Shown here in pieces: positions 20,810-31,269 of a stretch of DNA of 64,000 nucleotides. A program made the position numbers and the translations under genes. Within the stretch, counting starts at the first letter, position 1. Every line of letters begins with the position of its first letter. The stretch is from Zymoseptoria tritici IPO323 (lineage: Eukaryota > Ascomycota > Dothideomycetes > Mycosphaerellales > Mycosphaerellaceae): positions 372,001 to 436,000 of the forward strand of contig NC_018213.1 of the NCBI RefSeq assembly GCF_000219625.1. The letters are read 5' to 3'. The notes beneath the pieces were generated by a model. That model saw only the letters and a program-made list of their open reading frames with translations. It did no database searches and had not been told where the DNA came from.

Positions 20810-23620
20810 TCACAAAGCCAGCACTCCCTTCAGCCATTGACTTCCGACCAACCCCTCCTCCCCTTGAACCAGCTCCCTCATCCTCACAACCTGCTCGTCC
20901 TTCCCCAAACCTTCCTTCTCAACCTCCTCCTTCCACCTCTTCAACACAGCCTTGAGCAATCGACTCCCCTCCTCCACATCCTCCTTCTTCATCCCTCCCT
21001 CAGCCGCACCACCACCCGCAGTAGCGGCATTATTGCCGGAGAAGTCCTCCAACTCATCCGCCTTCCGCTTCGCCATATCGATGACTTTACGCGGGAACCG
21101 CACCAGCTCCGCGACGTGAATACCGAAAGACTGATCACTGATGCCAGGCACGACTTTGTAAAGCAGTGTGACTTCGCCGCCTCTGCCGGCTCCAGTGCCA
21201 CCCATCGCCACATCGCCATTGCTCTCAGCGGGACTGTCGCCAATATGAGCCACGACGTGCAGGTTCTGGACTTGCGGGTACTCGTCTTTAAGCGCTGTGA
21301 GTTCGTGGAAGTGCGTGGCGAACATGGTGAAGGATCCGATTTCCTTGATGATGTGTTCGGAGATGGCCCACGCGAGACCGAAACCATCGTACGTGCTTGT
21401 TCCTCGTCCGAGTTCATCGATGATGACGAGTGACTCCCTCGTTGCCGTTTTGAGGATGTTGGCGGTTTCCAGCATCTCCGCCATGAACGTACTGACACCC
21501 TTTAGCTGGGAGTCGCTTGCTCCCACTCGGGCGAGGATGCAGTCGAACAGTGTGAGTTCTGCACCTTCTGCGCACGGCACGAAGCAGCCCACTTGTGCCA
21601 TCAGTGCGATGACGCCGATCTGTCGAATGTAGGTGGACTTGCCGCCCATGTTTGGACCCGTGATGAGGAGGAAGGAGGAGTCCTCGCGGGTCATGGAGAC
21701 ATCGTTCGGGATAAACGAGACGTCGTCTTGCATTTCGAGGCAGGGATGACGGGCTTCTTTGAGTACCGTGGATCCGGTGCCACGAGGGTGGATCTTCGGG
21801 CGGGTGTATGCAATAGGAGCATGCACGGAGACGTGAGCGAAAGAGACACAGACGTCGAGGTGAGCGAGAACGGCGGCGAGCTTTTCGATCACTGGGCAGT
21901 AGGATGCAGCAACGTTGACGACCTCGGCGACGAGACCGGTCTGTGTGCGGGTGTAGTTCTCGTTGAGTTGTTCAAATTCGCGGCGGAGGTCGGAGAGTGT
22001 GGAGGTGGTGAAATAGGTGCCGTTCTTCTGTGTGGCGAGTTCAGTGTATGACTTCTTGTTGCGGATGACGCTGGCTTCGTTGCGGGTGAGGCGCAGACAC
22101 CAGCCGTGGATGCGGTGGTTCTCGAGGAGGAGCTTCTTCTCAGTATCGAGGGAGAGGTCGTCCCCAACGCGGGAGTGTTCTTTGTTGATGTTGTACTGGA
22201 CCGAGTCGAGTTTGCGGCGGATGATGCGGAGTGTGTCGTCGAACTCAGGCTTGATGATGTATTCGTGGTTGTCAATGGCGTCGAGGTCGACCGTGGACTC
22301 GACCATTTCTACCAACTTATCGAAGCTGCCGGAGTAGTCGCGGAGCTTGTCCGCATATTCGGAGTCGAGGGCGGGTTTGCACGATTCGTCCGCGGCATTC
22401 TCGAAAGCCTCGATAAAACCTGGGAGGCGAATGGCTACTTGGTAGGTTCTAACCACATCTTGCAGATCCGCCTTCTTGCGTTGAAACTTCTTCGCCAGTC
22501 GGTATAGGTCCGGGATGGAACGCATGTGTGTCTCTTGGAGCGTTTGTCGCAGCTGTGTGTCGTTGACGAAGGCCTCCACTAGTGTCTGACGCTTCTCAAT
22601 ATCCTCAAGACTCATCAATGGTTGCTTCAGCCATTGTGCTAGCAGGCGACTTCCGACTGGCGTCTTGCAATGGTTCAGCAGACCATACAAGTTCATTGTC
22701 TTTGAGCCGTCTCTCGGCCCGGGCATGAGATTGAGAGCCTTGAGAGCCGAGGAGTCCAGCTTCATGTACTGGGTGAGATCGTGTTGATACAGCTTGTACT
22801 CGCCAAAGTTGCTGGGATCAGACATGATGCCGAGATATTTGATGAGTGCGGCAGCAGAGCTCATGGCGACTTTGAGATCCATCTGAGGTAAAGTGCCGCT
22901 CGATGTTTCACTCCGAAGCAATCTCGTCAGGTCTTGCTCGATGTCGCGGTTGGCAAAGTCTCCAGAAGGTCGCTCCGATACCGCACAATTGCAGTTGTCC
23001 GCGATTGTGCGAAGCTTGCTCAGCTCGGCATCCTTCTTCGTGGAGTCGATTTGGATCAAACACTCCTTGACACCGAGTTGAATGATGAGCGACTCGAAAT
23101 TTGAGTAGACATCGTTGTCCACAAACTCGCTCACTCCTAGCTCTCTCACGCTGGCATCCGCAAAGCACACTCCGACATTCCTGCCCTCATTTGCCTTGGA
23201 AGAGACCTTCACCGCGAGGATAATCGGTGCCGATTCCACATGTCCTCCGAGATCCTCTTCGATGTCCTGAAGATTTCCTGGAGAGGCCTGCTTCGCCACT
23301 TTCCACGCATTTCGGCCAGAAGTCTGTAACACCTCTACCCGCTTGCCTAATCGGAAGATTGCATCTCGAAGAAATGTGCGATAGACAGTGACGGTCATCG
23401 TCACGGATGGCAGACCAGGATTTCGGCCTAATGTCTTCAGGACGGAGGTCGTCTTGTACTGCACTCGAGCAATGAAGTCGGCATCGTCGCCGTGAGCGGA
23501 GAGGAAATCGCCGCGGTCAAAGATTCGGATCGTGTCGGTGGGCTTGTCGGCTTCCAATTGATGGAAGGCCTTGACGAAGCCTGTCTCATCGTCGACTTTG
23601 AGCTCCGGTCGGGATCCCAT
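20810..23620 (-). CDS. msh2: DNA mismatch repair protein Msh2
   Basis: This is the MutS homologue that pairs with Msh6 or Msh3 to recognise mismatches and small loops in nuclear DNA. It is a single exon of 936 aa, close to the roughly 930-960 aa of other Msh2 proteins. The N-terminal mismatch-binding and connector domains are followed by the lever/clamp region (about 300-600). The ATPase has Walker A GPNMGGKST at about 655-663, the following STYIRQIG, Walker B DELGRGTST at about 734-742 and the switch ATHFHELTAL. The C-terminal helices (VIDMAKRKADELEDFSG) for dimer contact are present. Nothing suggests damage. The start at 23620 fits the family (MGSRPELKVDDETGFVKAFH). Confidence 0.97.
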   Translation of the reverse strand: MGSRPELKVDDETGFVKAFHQLEADKPTDTIRIFDRGDFLSAHGDDADFIARVQYKTTSVLKTLGRNPGLPSVTMTVTVYRTFLRDAIFRLGKRVEVLQTSGRNAWKVAKQASPGNLQDIEEDLGGHVESAPIILAVKVSSKANEGRNVGVCFADASVRELGVSEFVDNDVYSNFESLIIQLGVKECLIQIDSTKKDAELSKLRTIADNCNCAVSERPSGDFANRDIEQDLTRLLRSETSSGTLPQMDLKVAMSSAAALIKYLGIMSDPSNFGEYKLYQHDLTQYMKLDSSALKALNLMPGPRDGSKTMNLYGLLNHCKTPVGSRLLAQWLKQPLMSLEDIEKRQTLVEAFVNDTQLRQTLQETHMRSIPDLYRLAKKFQRKKADLQDVVRTYQVAIRLPGFIEAFENAADESCKPALDSEYADKLRDYSGSFDKLVEMVESTVDLDAIDNHEYIIKPEFDDTLRIIRRKLDSVQYNINKEHSRVGDDLSLDTEKKLLLENHRIHGWCLRLTRNEASVIRNKKSYTELATQKNGTYFTTSTLSDLRREFEQLNENYTRTQTGLVAEVVNVAASYCPVIEKLAAVLAHLDVCVSFAHVSVHAPIAYTRPKIHPRGTGSTVLKEARHPCLEMQDDVSFIPNDVSMTREDSSFLLITGPNMGGKSTYIRQIGVIALMAQVGCFVPCAEGAELTLFDCILARVGASDSQLKGVSTFMAEMLETANILKTATRESLVIIDELGRGTSTYDGFGLAWAISEHIIKEIGSFTMFATHFHELTALKDEYPQVQNLHVVAHIGDSPAESNGDVAMGGTGAGRGGEVTLLYKVVPGISDQSFGIHVAELVRFPRKVIDMAKRKADELEDFSGNNAATAGGGAAEGGMKKEDVEEGSRLLKAVLKRWKEEVEKEGLGKDEQVVRMRELVQGEEGLVGSQWLKGVLAL

Positions 23621-24078
23621 TATGAGTGTGTTGTGATGGAGTTGTGTCGTTTTGAAAAAGGCAAGATTTATCGAAGAACACAGGAAGACGCGTCAACGCG
23701 TTGAGTGATTTGATTATGTAAGCGCCAGTTAACAGTCGATCCATGCTGTCTCGAATTCTTGCAAACTCCAGAAATACCGACACGTCTTTTAATACTGTAC
23801 GAAACAAGACTACACAAAGCCATATTTGAGCACACAGCGAAATCTAGTGAATCTCTGACAGTGAAAATCGCAGGAAACGCTTCATTCATGTTCAAATCGG
23901 CCTCTTAGCTTCGCAACCCAACCTTAGCACAAAAACACGACCCATTCCTCTCCTCCCTCGCATTCGTAGTCCTCAACTCTCACAACTCCGCCACCTCTCA
24001 ATCCTCTCTCACGTTCCTCGCCCTCAATGACTCCGCAGCACCGCTGTCTCCCCAAAACCTAACACCCGGTGCGATACT
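23621..24078. other. Intergenic region upstream of msh2
   Basis: These 458 bp contain no convincing gene and should include the msh2 promoter and the 3' end of the small secreted-protein gene. The ACGCGTCAACGCGT segment at about 23690-23702 has an MluI cell-cycle-box-like ACGCGT, which would suit a replication-linked gene; this is inference. Confidence 0.4.
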
Positions 24079-24372
24079 TCATCCCTGCCGGCAACTCAGG
24101 CATCCTCTCGGGTCCTGCCCATTCTCCGGTGCTTGGCAGAAAGTTCCTTTTGTGCTCGTGTGACAGTAGCCATTCTTAGAGGACTGAGAGGTCGGTCAGT
24201 GGACGCATCTCGCGAAGCTCGAAGGACTGGATCTAACAGATAGTCTGGAAGGGTAGCAGCAGTCGCAGACTTGCATGCCCTTGCAATCGTACTCGTTCGC
24301 TGTAGCCAGCGGAATCAGAAGCGTCGTGAGGAGTAGGAGCGCGGTAGCGGCGGCGGGGAGTTGAGAGCGCAT
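24079..24372 (-). CDS. Small secreted eight-cysteine protein (spliced)
   Basis: I do not recognise the family. Exon 1 (24238-24372) encodes 45 residues: a clear signal peptide (MRSQLPAAATALLLLTTLL..., likely cleavage after ATA at about 25) and then NEYDCKGMQVCDCCYP. Read through, the frame would stop at 24196 with five Cys. A 54-bp intron at 24184-24237 (donor GTTAGA, branch CACTGAC, acceptor CTCAG) joins it in phase to exon 2 (24079-24183), which adds 34 residues. The product has 79 aa with eight Cys, all in the mature part at 30, 36, 38, 39, 52, 61, 73 and 76, an even number as expected for disulfides. The donor is weak but both exons are Cys-rich in the same frame. The ATG context (CCACAATGC) is good. 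Extracellular role unknown; an effector or antimicrobial-type role would be speculation. Confidence 0.55.
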
Positions 24373-24648
24373 TGTGGCGAGAAGGTCGGACTCCGCGTCG
24401 TTCCGATGGTTGTGGTGGGTGCTGTTGTACAGTGTGTTGTTTGCGGTAGGTAGGTCAAACGTGTTGTCGTTTTGTCGAGAGAAGAATCGAAGAGAACGGA
24501 ACGGAAGTAGGAGGATATATGCGTTGGCGTCAGCACAAGGTGAGGCTGTGCTGGGATACCATGTGGATATGACGCGTGCCATACAAGGGCACGACCCAAG
24601 AACGCTCAGCGCTTCGTTCATGTGGAGGTATGTATCTCCACGACAATT

Positions 24649-25507
24649 CTACAAGTCCACCTTCTGCCCGGCCCTCTTCTCCTGCCCCAGATAAGTCTCC
24701 ACCATAGCCGCAATCAAAGCCTCACAAACCTCCCTCCCCTTCTCAATCATGCTCCCATCACTCTCCGCCGGAACGTGCAGGAACAATACCGGTCTCGATT
24801 TCTGGTCTCCGCCTTCCATCACCCCACTCCGTCGTCCAAAGTATGCCAAACTGTTGAAGTATGTGTAGTCGCACAGATACCGGCCTGCGTCCTCCGATGG
24901 GCGGATGTCGGCGTTGAAGGCCGGCGATGTCTCGGGCAGAGAGGCGATGTTCTCCGCCCAGTTTTGAAGGAGGTGCATGTAGTCGAGAGAGGTGGTCATG
25001 GTGGATGGACAGTCTGGAAAGATAGTGGGACCCTGGTCTATGGGAGGTGTGATGCCGTCGAGGTCCTGTGGTTTGGATCGTCAGCGAGTTGTCATTGGTG
25101 GCGATGTTTCAAGAGACCACAAAACTCACCTTGTTCTTTTGGTACCCATCCCGATGACCATATCGCTCAGCGCAGTAGAACTTCCTCCCCGACGCCATTC
25201 CAATATGTAGCACCAGATCGACGGTTCCGGCATACCCGTCATGAAGCTTTGGAACGAGCTGGAGGACTTCATCGTAGCAAACACGGATGGCCGAGCTGTA
25301 CGGGATGATGCGGATTTTCGTTTGTGAGAATCTGGAGGATGGACGCAGACTTTCTGGTAGAGACTTGGTGATCTCGAATGATGGATTGACCGGGAACTTG
25401 TCCTGGAATGGTCCGAAGCCAGTGACCAGGACGGTGACGGTTCGTTGTGAGTCTTCATGTCCGTTGTGGCCATTGGTCCCGTTGGGAGTTTCTATCGCGG
25501 GTGCCAT
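24649..25507 (-). CDS. Pyroglutamyl peptidase I (peptidase family C15)
   Basis: This is a cytosolic cysteine peptidase that removes N-terminal pyroglutamate from peptides. It has 264 aa. Exon 1 is 25130-25507, the intron is 25066-25129 (64 bp, GTGAGT, branch CTGAC, CAG) and exon 2 is 24649-25065. The family start VTVLVTGFGPFQDKFPVNPSFEI is at about 23-45. The catalytic triad can be placed at Glu114 (YCAERYGHRDGY), Cys191 (AGRYLCDYTYFNSLAY) and His223 (LFLHVP). The N-terminal 20 residues are a low-complexity Asn/Gly/His extension. It is longer than bacterial Pcp (about 215 aa), as is normal for fungal members. Confidence 0.93.
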
Positions 25508-25936
25508 CTGAAGACGATAAATAGATCCACTGACTTGAGTCCAGATACCACAACTGTATAATTCAACAGAGCTGTATTAGCCGATCGAATGATGCTCCTA
25601 GTCGCCGGATGTGTTCGCTTTGTGCAATTGAGCCGCCAAGGTTGGTCTTTCTACAGCTCTCGGGTATCCTTCCGGTCAGTGCATGTCGTGACTGAGCCCC
25701 TTCGCCTTCAGCAGCAGCTAAGATTCGAATATGGTGTGATCTATGTATCAGATCTGACCAGTTTGTGCTGGGATGTGAAGTTCCTTTGGCCGGAGCCGGG
25801 GCCGAGGTACACCCCACCAAAGAATGGGCGGAGAAATGCAAGTCAATGCATCGATGCCTCAGTCGGAGCATGACCGCCAGCGAGCATAATCGTGTCGATG
25901 AAATTGAGAGAGCGATGTCCAAAATGGAAGACCACT
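25508..25936. other. Intergenic region upstream of pyroglutamyl peptidase gene
   Basis: These 429 bp separate two genes on the minus strand. Only short frames without recognisable content are present. Confidence 0.5.
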
Positions 25937-27313
25937 TTAACTCTCGACACGAATTTCAGCCGCCTTCCTCAGACGGTTCATGATCGCCGCTGCAGTGTCG
26001 CCTTCATTATCGTCGATACCTTCCACGAAAATCGCATCGACATCCTGCCTATCGAGATCGCGCAGCGCAGAGAACAGTCCTCTCGCAATGTCGCCCGTGT
26101 TGCGACCTAGACTGATGTCCAGGAGTTCAACTGTGGCTCCTTCGGGACTCAACTGGTACCGCTCGATGGATGTCTTGGCTCGTTCCGTGGCTTGCTCGTC
26201 TAGTAACATGCCTGCGAAGCCTGGAACGGTTTGTGCTCGGCTCTTGTCGCGGACACCATTCGAAGAGGTTCGCTGTGCGCTGAGAGTCGGTGTCGTCTTA
26301 TCAAAGACCCAAGACTCCGTCCTCACGATCCCAAGCCGGCCATGTGCCCCCACCCGCTCCACAAGCTCCTCATAAGATGGCGGACTCCTCCCCGCTTCGT
26401 ACAGAATGACTACCGCTTTTGGGGAGTAATGCCGATACTTCATGCCCGGTGCTCGAGGTTGACTTTTCGCTTCCGCCTTGTTCTTGTATGCGATCTGCGT
26501 GTCTTCCCAGCCAGGACACGTTCGGATCTGGTCCAGACTCAGACCCCCCGGTCGAAGTATAACGGGCGGAGATGACAGACCGTCCACGACTGTGCTTTCA
26601 ACTCCAACATCACAAGGCCCTCCATCGATGATGGTCTCGATTCTGCCGTCAAGATCGTAAGCAACATGTTCTGCTGCCGTGGGAGATGGCTTAGTCGATG
26701 CGTTTGCCGAAGGTGCAGCGACTGGCACGCCAGCCATTTGTATCAGGGCGAGAGCTAGTACATGTCTAGGCATTCGTGCGCCGAAGGTCGACAGTCCAGC
26801 TGTGACTTCCGGTGCGAGTGGGGAGTTCTCTGGATTCGGCAGGATAATGGTCAATGGTCCAGGCCAGAATCGAGATATAAGGGGTCTGTAGATCGCTGGA
26901 ATGGGATCTTCTGTTGTGTCATGAAGGCCATTCGCTTGATGTGATGTCTTGCTCCCTCGTAGTAATGATCGCAACTGCTTGAGAGATGCGAAATGGACGA
27001 TGAGCGGATTGTCGGACGGTCTCTGCTTAGCCTTGTAGATGCCTTGAACGGCAGCACTCCTCGTTGCGTCGGCTCCGAGTCCGTATACTGTCTCCGTAGG
27101 GAATGCCACGGGAATGTCCGAGTTTTTCAATTGCTCCGCGGCTTCCTGCAAGTGCTGTGCATCGACTGTTGTTGTATCGAGCTCGAGGTCTAGTCCATCG
27201 AGAATGTCGTTAGGATTCGGCGTTGCTTTGATCACACCAATCTTCCTGGCGTCGACGGCCAGTATCTTGGTCTCCATGGTGTCGAACGGGCGGATGGATC
27301 GTAGCTGTTTCAC
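25937..27313 (-). CDS. sua5: Threonylcarbamoyl-AMP synthase Sua5
   Basis: This enzyme makes threonylcarbamoyl-AMP from threonine, bicarbonate and ATP, the first step of t6A37 modification of ANN-decoding tRNAs; fungal forms serve the cytosol and often mitochondria. It is a single exon of 458 aa (yeast Sua5 has 426). The YrdC domain spans about 55-265, with FPTETVYGLGADA (71-83), the KxR of KAKQRPSDNP (K96, R98), SANASTKPSPT and STVVDGLSSPPVILRPG. The linker and the C-terminal Sua5 domain (about 305-450: VVILYEAG, RLGIVRTES, GDIARGLFSALRDLDRQDVDAIFVEGI) are complete. An inner ATG at 27277 (METKILAVDARKIG) is closer to the family start; the longer form could carry a targeting extension. Confidence 0.95.
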   Translation of the reverse strand: MKQLRSIRPFDTMETKILAVDARKIGVIKATPNPNDILDGLDLELDTTTVDAQHLQEAAEQLKNSDIPVAFPTETVYGLGADATRSAAVQGIYKAKQRPSDNPLIVHFASLKQLRSLLRGSKTSHQANGLHDTTEDPIPAIYRPLISRFWPGPLTIILPNPENSPLAPEVTAGLSTFGARMPRHVLALALIQMAGVPVAAPSANASTKPSPTAAEHVAYDLDGRIETIIDGGPCDVGVESTVVDGLSSPPVILRPGGLSLDQIRTCPGWEDTQIAYKNKAEAKSQPRAPGMKYRHYSPKAVVILYEAGRSPPSYEELVERVGAHGRLGIVRTESWVFDKTTPTLSAQRTSSNGVRDKSRAQTVPGFAGMLLDEQATERAKTSIERYQLSPEGATVELLDISLGRNTGDIARGLFSALRDLDRQDVDAIFVEGIDDNEGDTAAAIMNRLRKAAEIRVES

Positions 27314-27673
27314 TTAGGCATGCTTCGTTGTTCTTGCCTGGCGATCCGAATGTCCATCAGCGGAACATCATTCGAAGGTGTATTTCTTCGGCGATGTCTA
27401 ATGTGTTCAGAACGGCCCATACAATTTTCGCAGACCCAAATTTATATTTTAAGGTTTGGACGGTTACATCTGTCACGTGCGACGATTGAGAGGCATTGAG
27501 CAGCGCAGTTGGTACAATTTGATGAAGCAGAGAACGTCCAATTCATAACATCAAGCTAACAGAGAACAGGGGTATCACTCAAAACGACCGCCGCATATCA
27601 ATCCTCATTTCCAATCATCCCATTACCAATTTGTGGTTTGTGTCCTCCCTATCGTTTCATCACTGCCCACTCT
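27314..27673. other. Intergenic region upstream of sua5
   Basis: These 360 bp hold the sua5 promoter and the 3' end of the stomatin-like gene. No gene or RNA is seen. Confidence 0.5.
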
Positions 27674-29008
27674 TCACATGTTCTCCACGACCCTCGAGTT
27701 TACGGCGTCCTGGAAGCCCTGCGTGTTGCCGTGGAAGTCGTGGGGGCTCTGAGTTGTGAGCGCTCCTCCGTTTGAGGAGTTGGTGCCGTAGTCGGCGTAA
27801 GCAGACGGGCCCTCTCCGTGTCGCTCTGCAACGGCCATTTGCGACTGGACCGTTTGGTTTCTGTCAAGCAATTGTCAGTGTCCATTCAAGATTTGGGTGT
27901 ACTGTCAACATACTGCGCGGGCAAGAACACGACCTTGCTGTTCGCGGTCTTCGCCATTGCCTGCATAGCCTCCAGGTATCGAATCTGCATAGCAGCAGGG
28001 CTGGACAGGATGTCGGCCGCTTGACGCATGAGCTTGGCGGATTCAACTTCTGCTCTTGCGGAGATGACCTTGGCCTCTCCCGTCCGCTTGCTTTGTGCCG
28101 CCATAGACAGGCTTTCCTGCAATTCCTGGCTGAAGATGATGTCCTTCACGAGCATGCTCTCCACGGCAGCTCCCCAACCTGTAGCCGTCTCATCAATGAT
28201 ATCCCGAATCGACTGTGCAATCTCTTCTCGGCGCTCGATTACGTCCTGTAGGACCTGCAAAGCAAAGCGTATAAGGTCAGCGGATATCGTAGATAGGGTG
28301 GATGGGACGAAGGCTCAGCGTCCGAGACAGTCTCGGACATTCCAGGCCTTCTGCACCTCAGTTGCTTACTCGGGCGCCAATTACATGGCGAAGGGTCGTC
28401 TGCGTACGCTCAACCAAGGCGGTGCGAAGGTCGGAGATTCCAAAGGCGGCCTTATGTGGGGATGTGATGTGGTAGTAGATGACGGAGGTGAGCGTAAGGT
28501 TGACATTGTCCTTCGTCATGCATACTTGACGCGGCACCTCGACAATCTGAATCTTGACGTCCACTTGGATGAGGTTCTCGGAGAGCGGGTTGATCTTGAC
28601 AAGGCCAGGATCGACTGCGCGTGCGAAACGACCGAATTTGGTGACGAGACCGACGTTACCCTGTGCCACGGGCTTGTAGGGGTTTGGACAGATGATGCCT
28701 AGAGGATGTGGTCAGTATGAACGAGAAAGGCCGCCGGCGACCAATGTGCTGAGGGGAATCTGCTTACAGCAAGGAATGGCTCCCAAATTTCCGATCAGAG
28801 ATCCCAGTCCGTTGATCATGGAACCGTACCATCCATGCTGCGAGTCGTCTTCGGTGTCTGGCTTGATGACTTGCGCATAGCTGGGCTGGAGGTCCTCGCG
28901 GCGGGGTGGCTCGACGTGGATGATCGGCTCGGGAGCTGTGCGCGGTGTGGAACCGTTGCCGTTGCTGAGAGGCGCCTTGCTGCCGGTGTCGTACTCGGAA
29001 GTGCTCAT
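27674..29008 (-). CDS. Stomatin/SPFH (band 7) membrane protein
   Basis: This is a membrane-associated scaffold protein of 365 aa in four exons: 28768-29008, 28370-28698, 27914-28254 and 27674-27860. The introns are 69, 115 and 53 bp, all GT-AG. The N terminus is hydrophilic; a hydrophobic hairpin segment (about 60-85, GSMINGLGSLIGNLGAIPCC) precedes the SPFH domain (about 90-260: GNVGLVTKFGRFARAVDPGL, IQVDVKIQIVEVPRQVCMTKDNVNLTLTSVIYYHI, ERTQTTLRHVIGAR). A helical segment rich in Ala/Glu/Lys (ISARAEVESAKLMRQAADIL) follows, as in stomatins. The C-terminal 60 residues are disordered. Fungal members act in vacuolar, plasma or mitochondrial membranes; the location is not shown here. Confidence 0.92.
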
Positions 29009-30480
29009 GGTGGCGGTGAGATGTTTCGTGTGGTCAATGGTTGCAAGGCGAGGTGGATGGAGGTGTTGTTTGTTTGCTTGGCGGGGAGCTCAGCAATGCA
29101 GTGGCGGCGGATGGATACCAGAATGTGAGAGTGAAAGATGATAGAGATATCAGTTTCTGAGCAAAACTTACAAATGGGTTCGGTGTGCTCTATATATGCA
29201 GCACGTCACCACAGCGGAGATGTGTCCATCAACCGCAAAGAAGCAGTCACGCTCGCCTTCCTTCTGCTCCTCCTCCTCCCCAAGCCAATACAAGGGACAA
29301 GGGACTCGGCGAAGGATTGATTCGCGCAGCAGGCGCAGCTTCTGCCGCTAGTCCCCTTGTAGCGTGTGTGTGGTGTCGACTGCTAAGCATCGCGGAAGGA
29401 ACGGCCTCTAGCGGGGTGGCTCTAACCACAAAGGAGAATCCTTGACAACCCCACCTTCGGATCGCGGGTGAGCCGCTCTTCTCCCAAGGCCTCGTCTTTT
29501 CTTGCGCCGCAAGATATGTGCGTTGGTTCCACTCCTTGGCCAGCATACAATGACTTCATGCCCGGGAAAGCATGCCGGGCGACATATTGGCGACGACCAC
29601 AGAGCATTGTGAAGGAGACAATACGGTTACTACACTTTGCTCCCACACGATGACATGAACGATGACATGAACGATGAAGTGCATCAATTCTTCCAGCGGA
29701 CCAATACCAAAAGTCCCGCAACACGAAAGGGGACTACCCTGAACGGCACAGTTCTCTTCAGAAATGTGCCGTCAATCGCAAGGCCCCCAAGCTGCGAACA
29801 TCCCTGCAGCAAAGTCATACCCAGTAGTACACAACAACGATGCCACTCGATACCACTCGGCGTACCACCACCCCGCCACGGCTCTCGGCTCTTAGCGCCC
29901 AGCGGCAAAAGACCCATCCCTTCCAGAAGGATTCGAGAGATCTGGTCATCTGCATCGCTCTCCGGTGGCGTTGATGTGGTGTGGTGTGGTGTGGTATGCG
30001 GCCTCTGTGGCATGGCGCAGCAGTGTGGGGGATGTGCAACAGCCAACTCCCGCGGTGGAGTCCGCTGTTCGCGCCAATGGCCCTCGAGTGCAGGTTCCGA
30101 CTGAACAGCCAACGGCCTTCAAAGTCTCTCCGATCTCGCCGAAGTCTCTTGGTGTTCCAATTCACAGCGCATGTACAAGCGGTGGAGGTCTCCAATATGG
30201 GTAAGTCTGACGCTCACAGCCATTGAAGCACAGCTTCCTGAGTCACACAACTCTCCTCCTCCGCATTATTACCCGCTGGAGTGCGTCCGAATAGTATACC
30301 TCGAACTCCTTGACCAGACCGCTCTCCTCGTCAACATCTGTGCGCTTAAATGCGCTACAGTAAAGTGCTGCTCCCAATTATTGCCCCTCCTTAAGAGTCG
30401 ACGCATTGTCACGTTACCACGCCAAGGAGGGTCCGTGCATGCTCTTACACTCACTCGAGAGGCTGCCCTTGCAACCTCTT
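29009..30480. other. Intergenic region bordering the repeat block
   Basis: This 1.47-kb stretch has normal CA and TG content and no recognisable gene. A minus-strand frame at 29684-30112 (142 codons) has no domain and is not called. A short (TGTGG)n-like run occurs at about 29974-29995. It ends at the sharp border with the mutated repeat DNA near 30480. Confidence 0.5.
29974..29995 (+). repeat. TGTGG microsatellite
   Basis: About four copies of TGTGG occur in tandem. It is a simple repeat with no seen function. Confidence 0.7.
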
Positions 30481-30826
30481 AGTTTAGTTACCTTAATAAC
30501 ATGATTCTATTTAAACGTCTCGTTTTATTACAAATAGTAGCTAAGATACTACCGACTAGGTAATTCTTTATTAAATTACTACTACCTTAATCTCTACATT
30601 AAGTCGCCTACTCGCCGAGTTAGTACCGCCGCTATTTACGCCCTCCGACAGCAATATATATATTTCCGCCTATCTACCCTTTTACTAGCGACTACGGCGA
30701 CGAATTAACAAAGACTCCGCTAATCCGACTACGCGTCTACCTTATACCTTCGGATCCTAGCTCTACCTTTAAAAGCGAGAGCTCCGACATTAATATACCT
30801 ATAGGGTACCTATAACGCGAAGGATA

Positions 30827-30970
30827 CGCTAACACCTACCGTAACTAAGAGCGAGAGTTATACCCCTATGCTAGTTATACTAAGGGACGCGGAAATTACG
30901 CTAACACCTACCGTAACTAAGAGCGAGAGTTATACCCCTATACTAGTTATACTAAGGGACGCGGAAATTA
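30827..30970 (+). repeat. 72-bp tandem repeat in element 1 N-terminal region
   Basis: Two nearly identical 72-bp copies start at 30827 and 30899; they differ by an A/G and similar changes. Degenerate copies continue to about 31135, sharing the GTTATAAGGGACGCGGAAA-like core. The unit encodes 24 residues (core TVTKSESYTP and VILRDAEIT). The unbroken frame 30868-31140 runs through it. This appears to be a repeated N-terminal Gag segment of the element. Confidence 0.75.
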
Positions 30971-31269
30971 CGCCGCCTTATACCGTAATAATAACTAAGA
31001 ATATAACGCCCGCGAGGATCGGTACGGTATACGCGGAAACTAGTACACCTCTTACTATAGCTAAGGTTAAGAGCGTAAAACCTATAGTAATCGTTATAAG
31101 GGACGCGGAAACCGCTATAACTCTTACCGTAACTAGCTAGAAGACCGCTTAGCCCGCGACCGTAGTATAGGTAGACGTATAGATAAGCTACTCGACGGAT
31201 TAGACTACATTATTCGCGGAGCAAGCCGTTTATTAGGCAATACTTAGCCGCGCTCGAACCCTAACCGGT

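Noticed and set aside
24622..25308. A 228-codon plus-strand frame
   Set aside because: It is antisense to the pyroglutamyl peptidase exons, whose catalytic residues are all present.
29684..30112. A 142-codon minus-strand frame next to the repeat border
   Set aside because: Low-complexity His/Pro/Thr composition from the TGTGG repeat and no family resemblance.
30827..30970. CRISPR-like array
   Set aside because: The repeats are directly adjacent 72-bp coding units without spacers, in a fungal retrotransposon.
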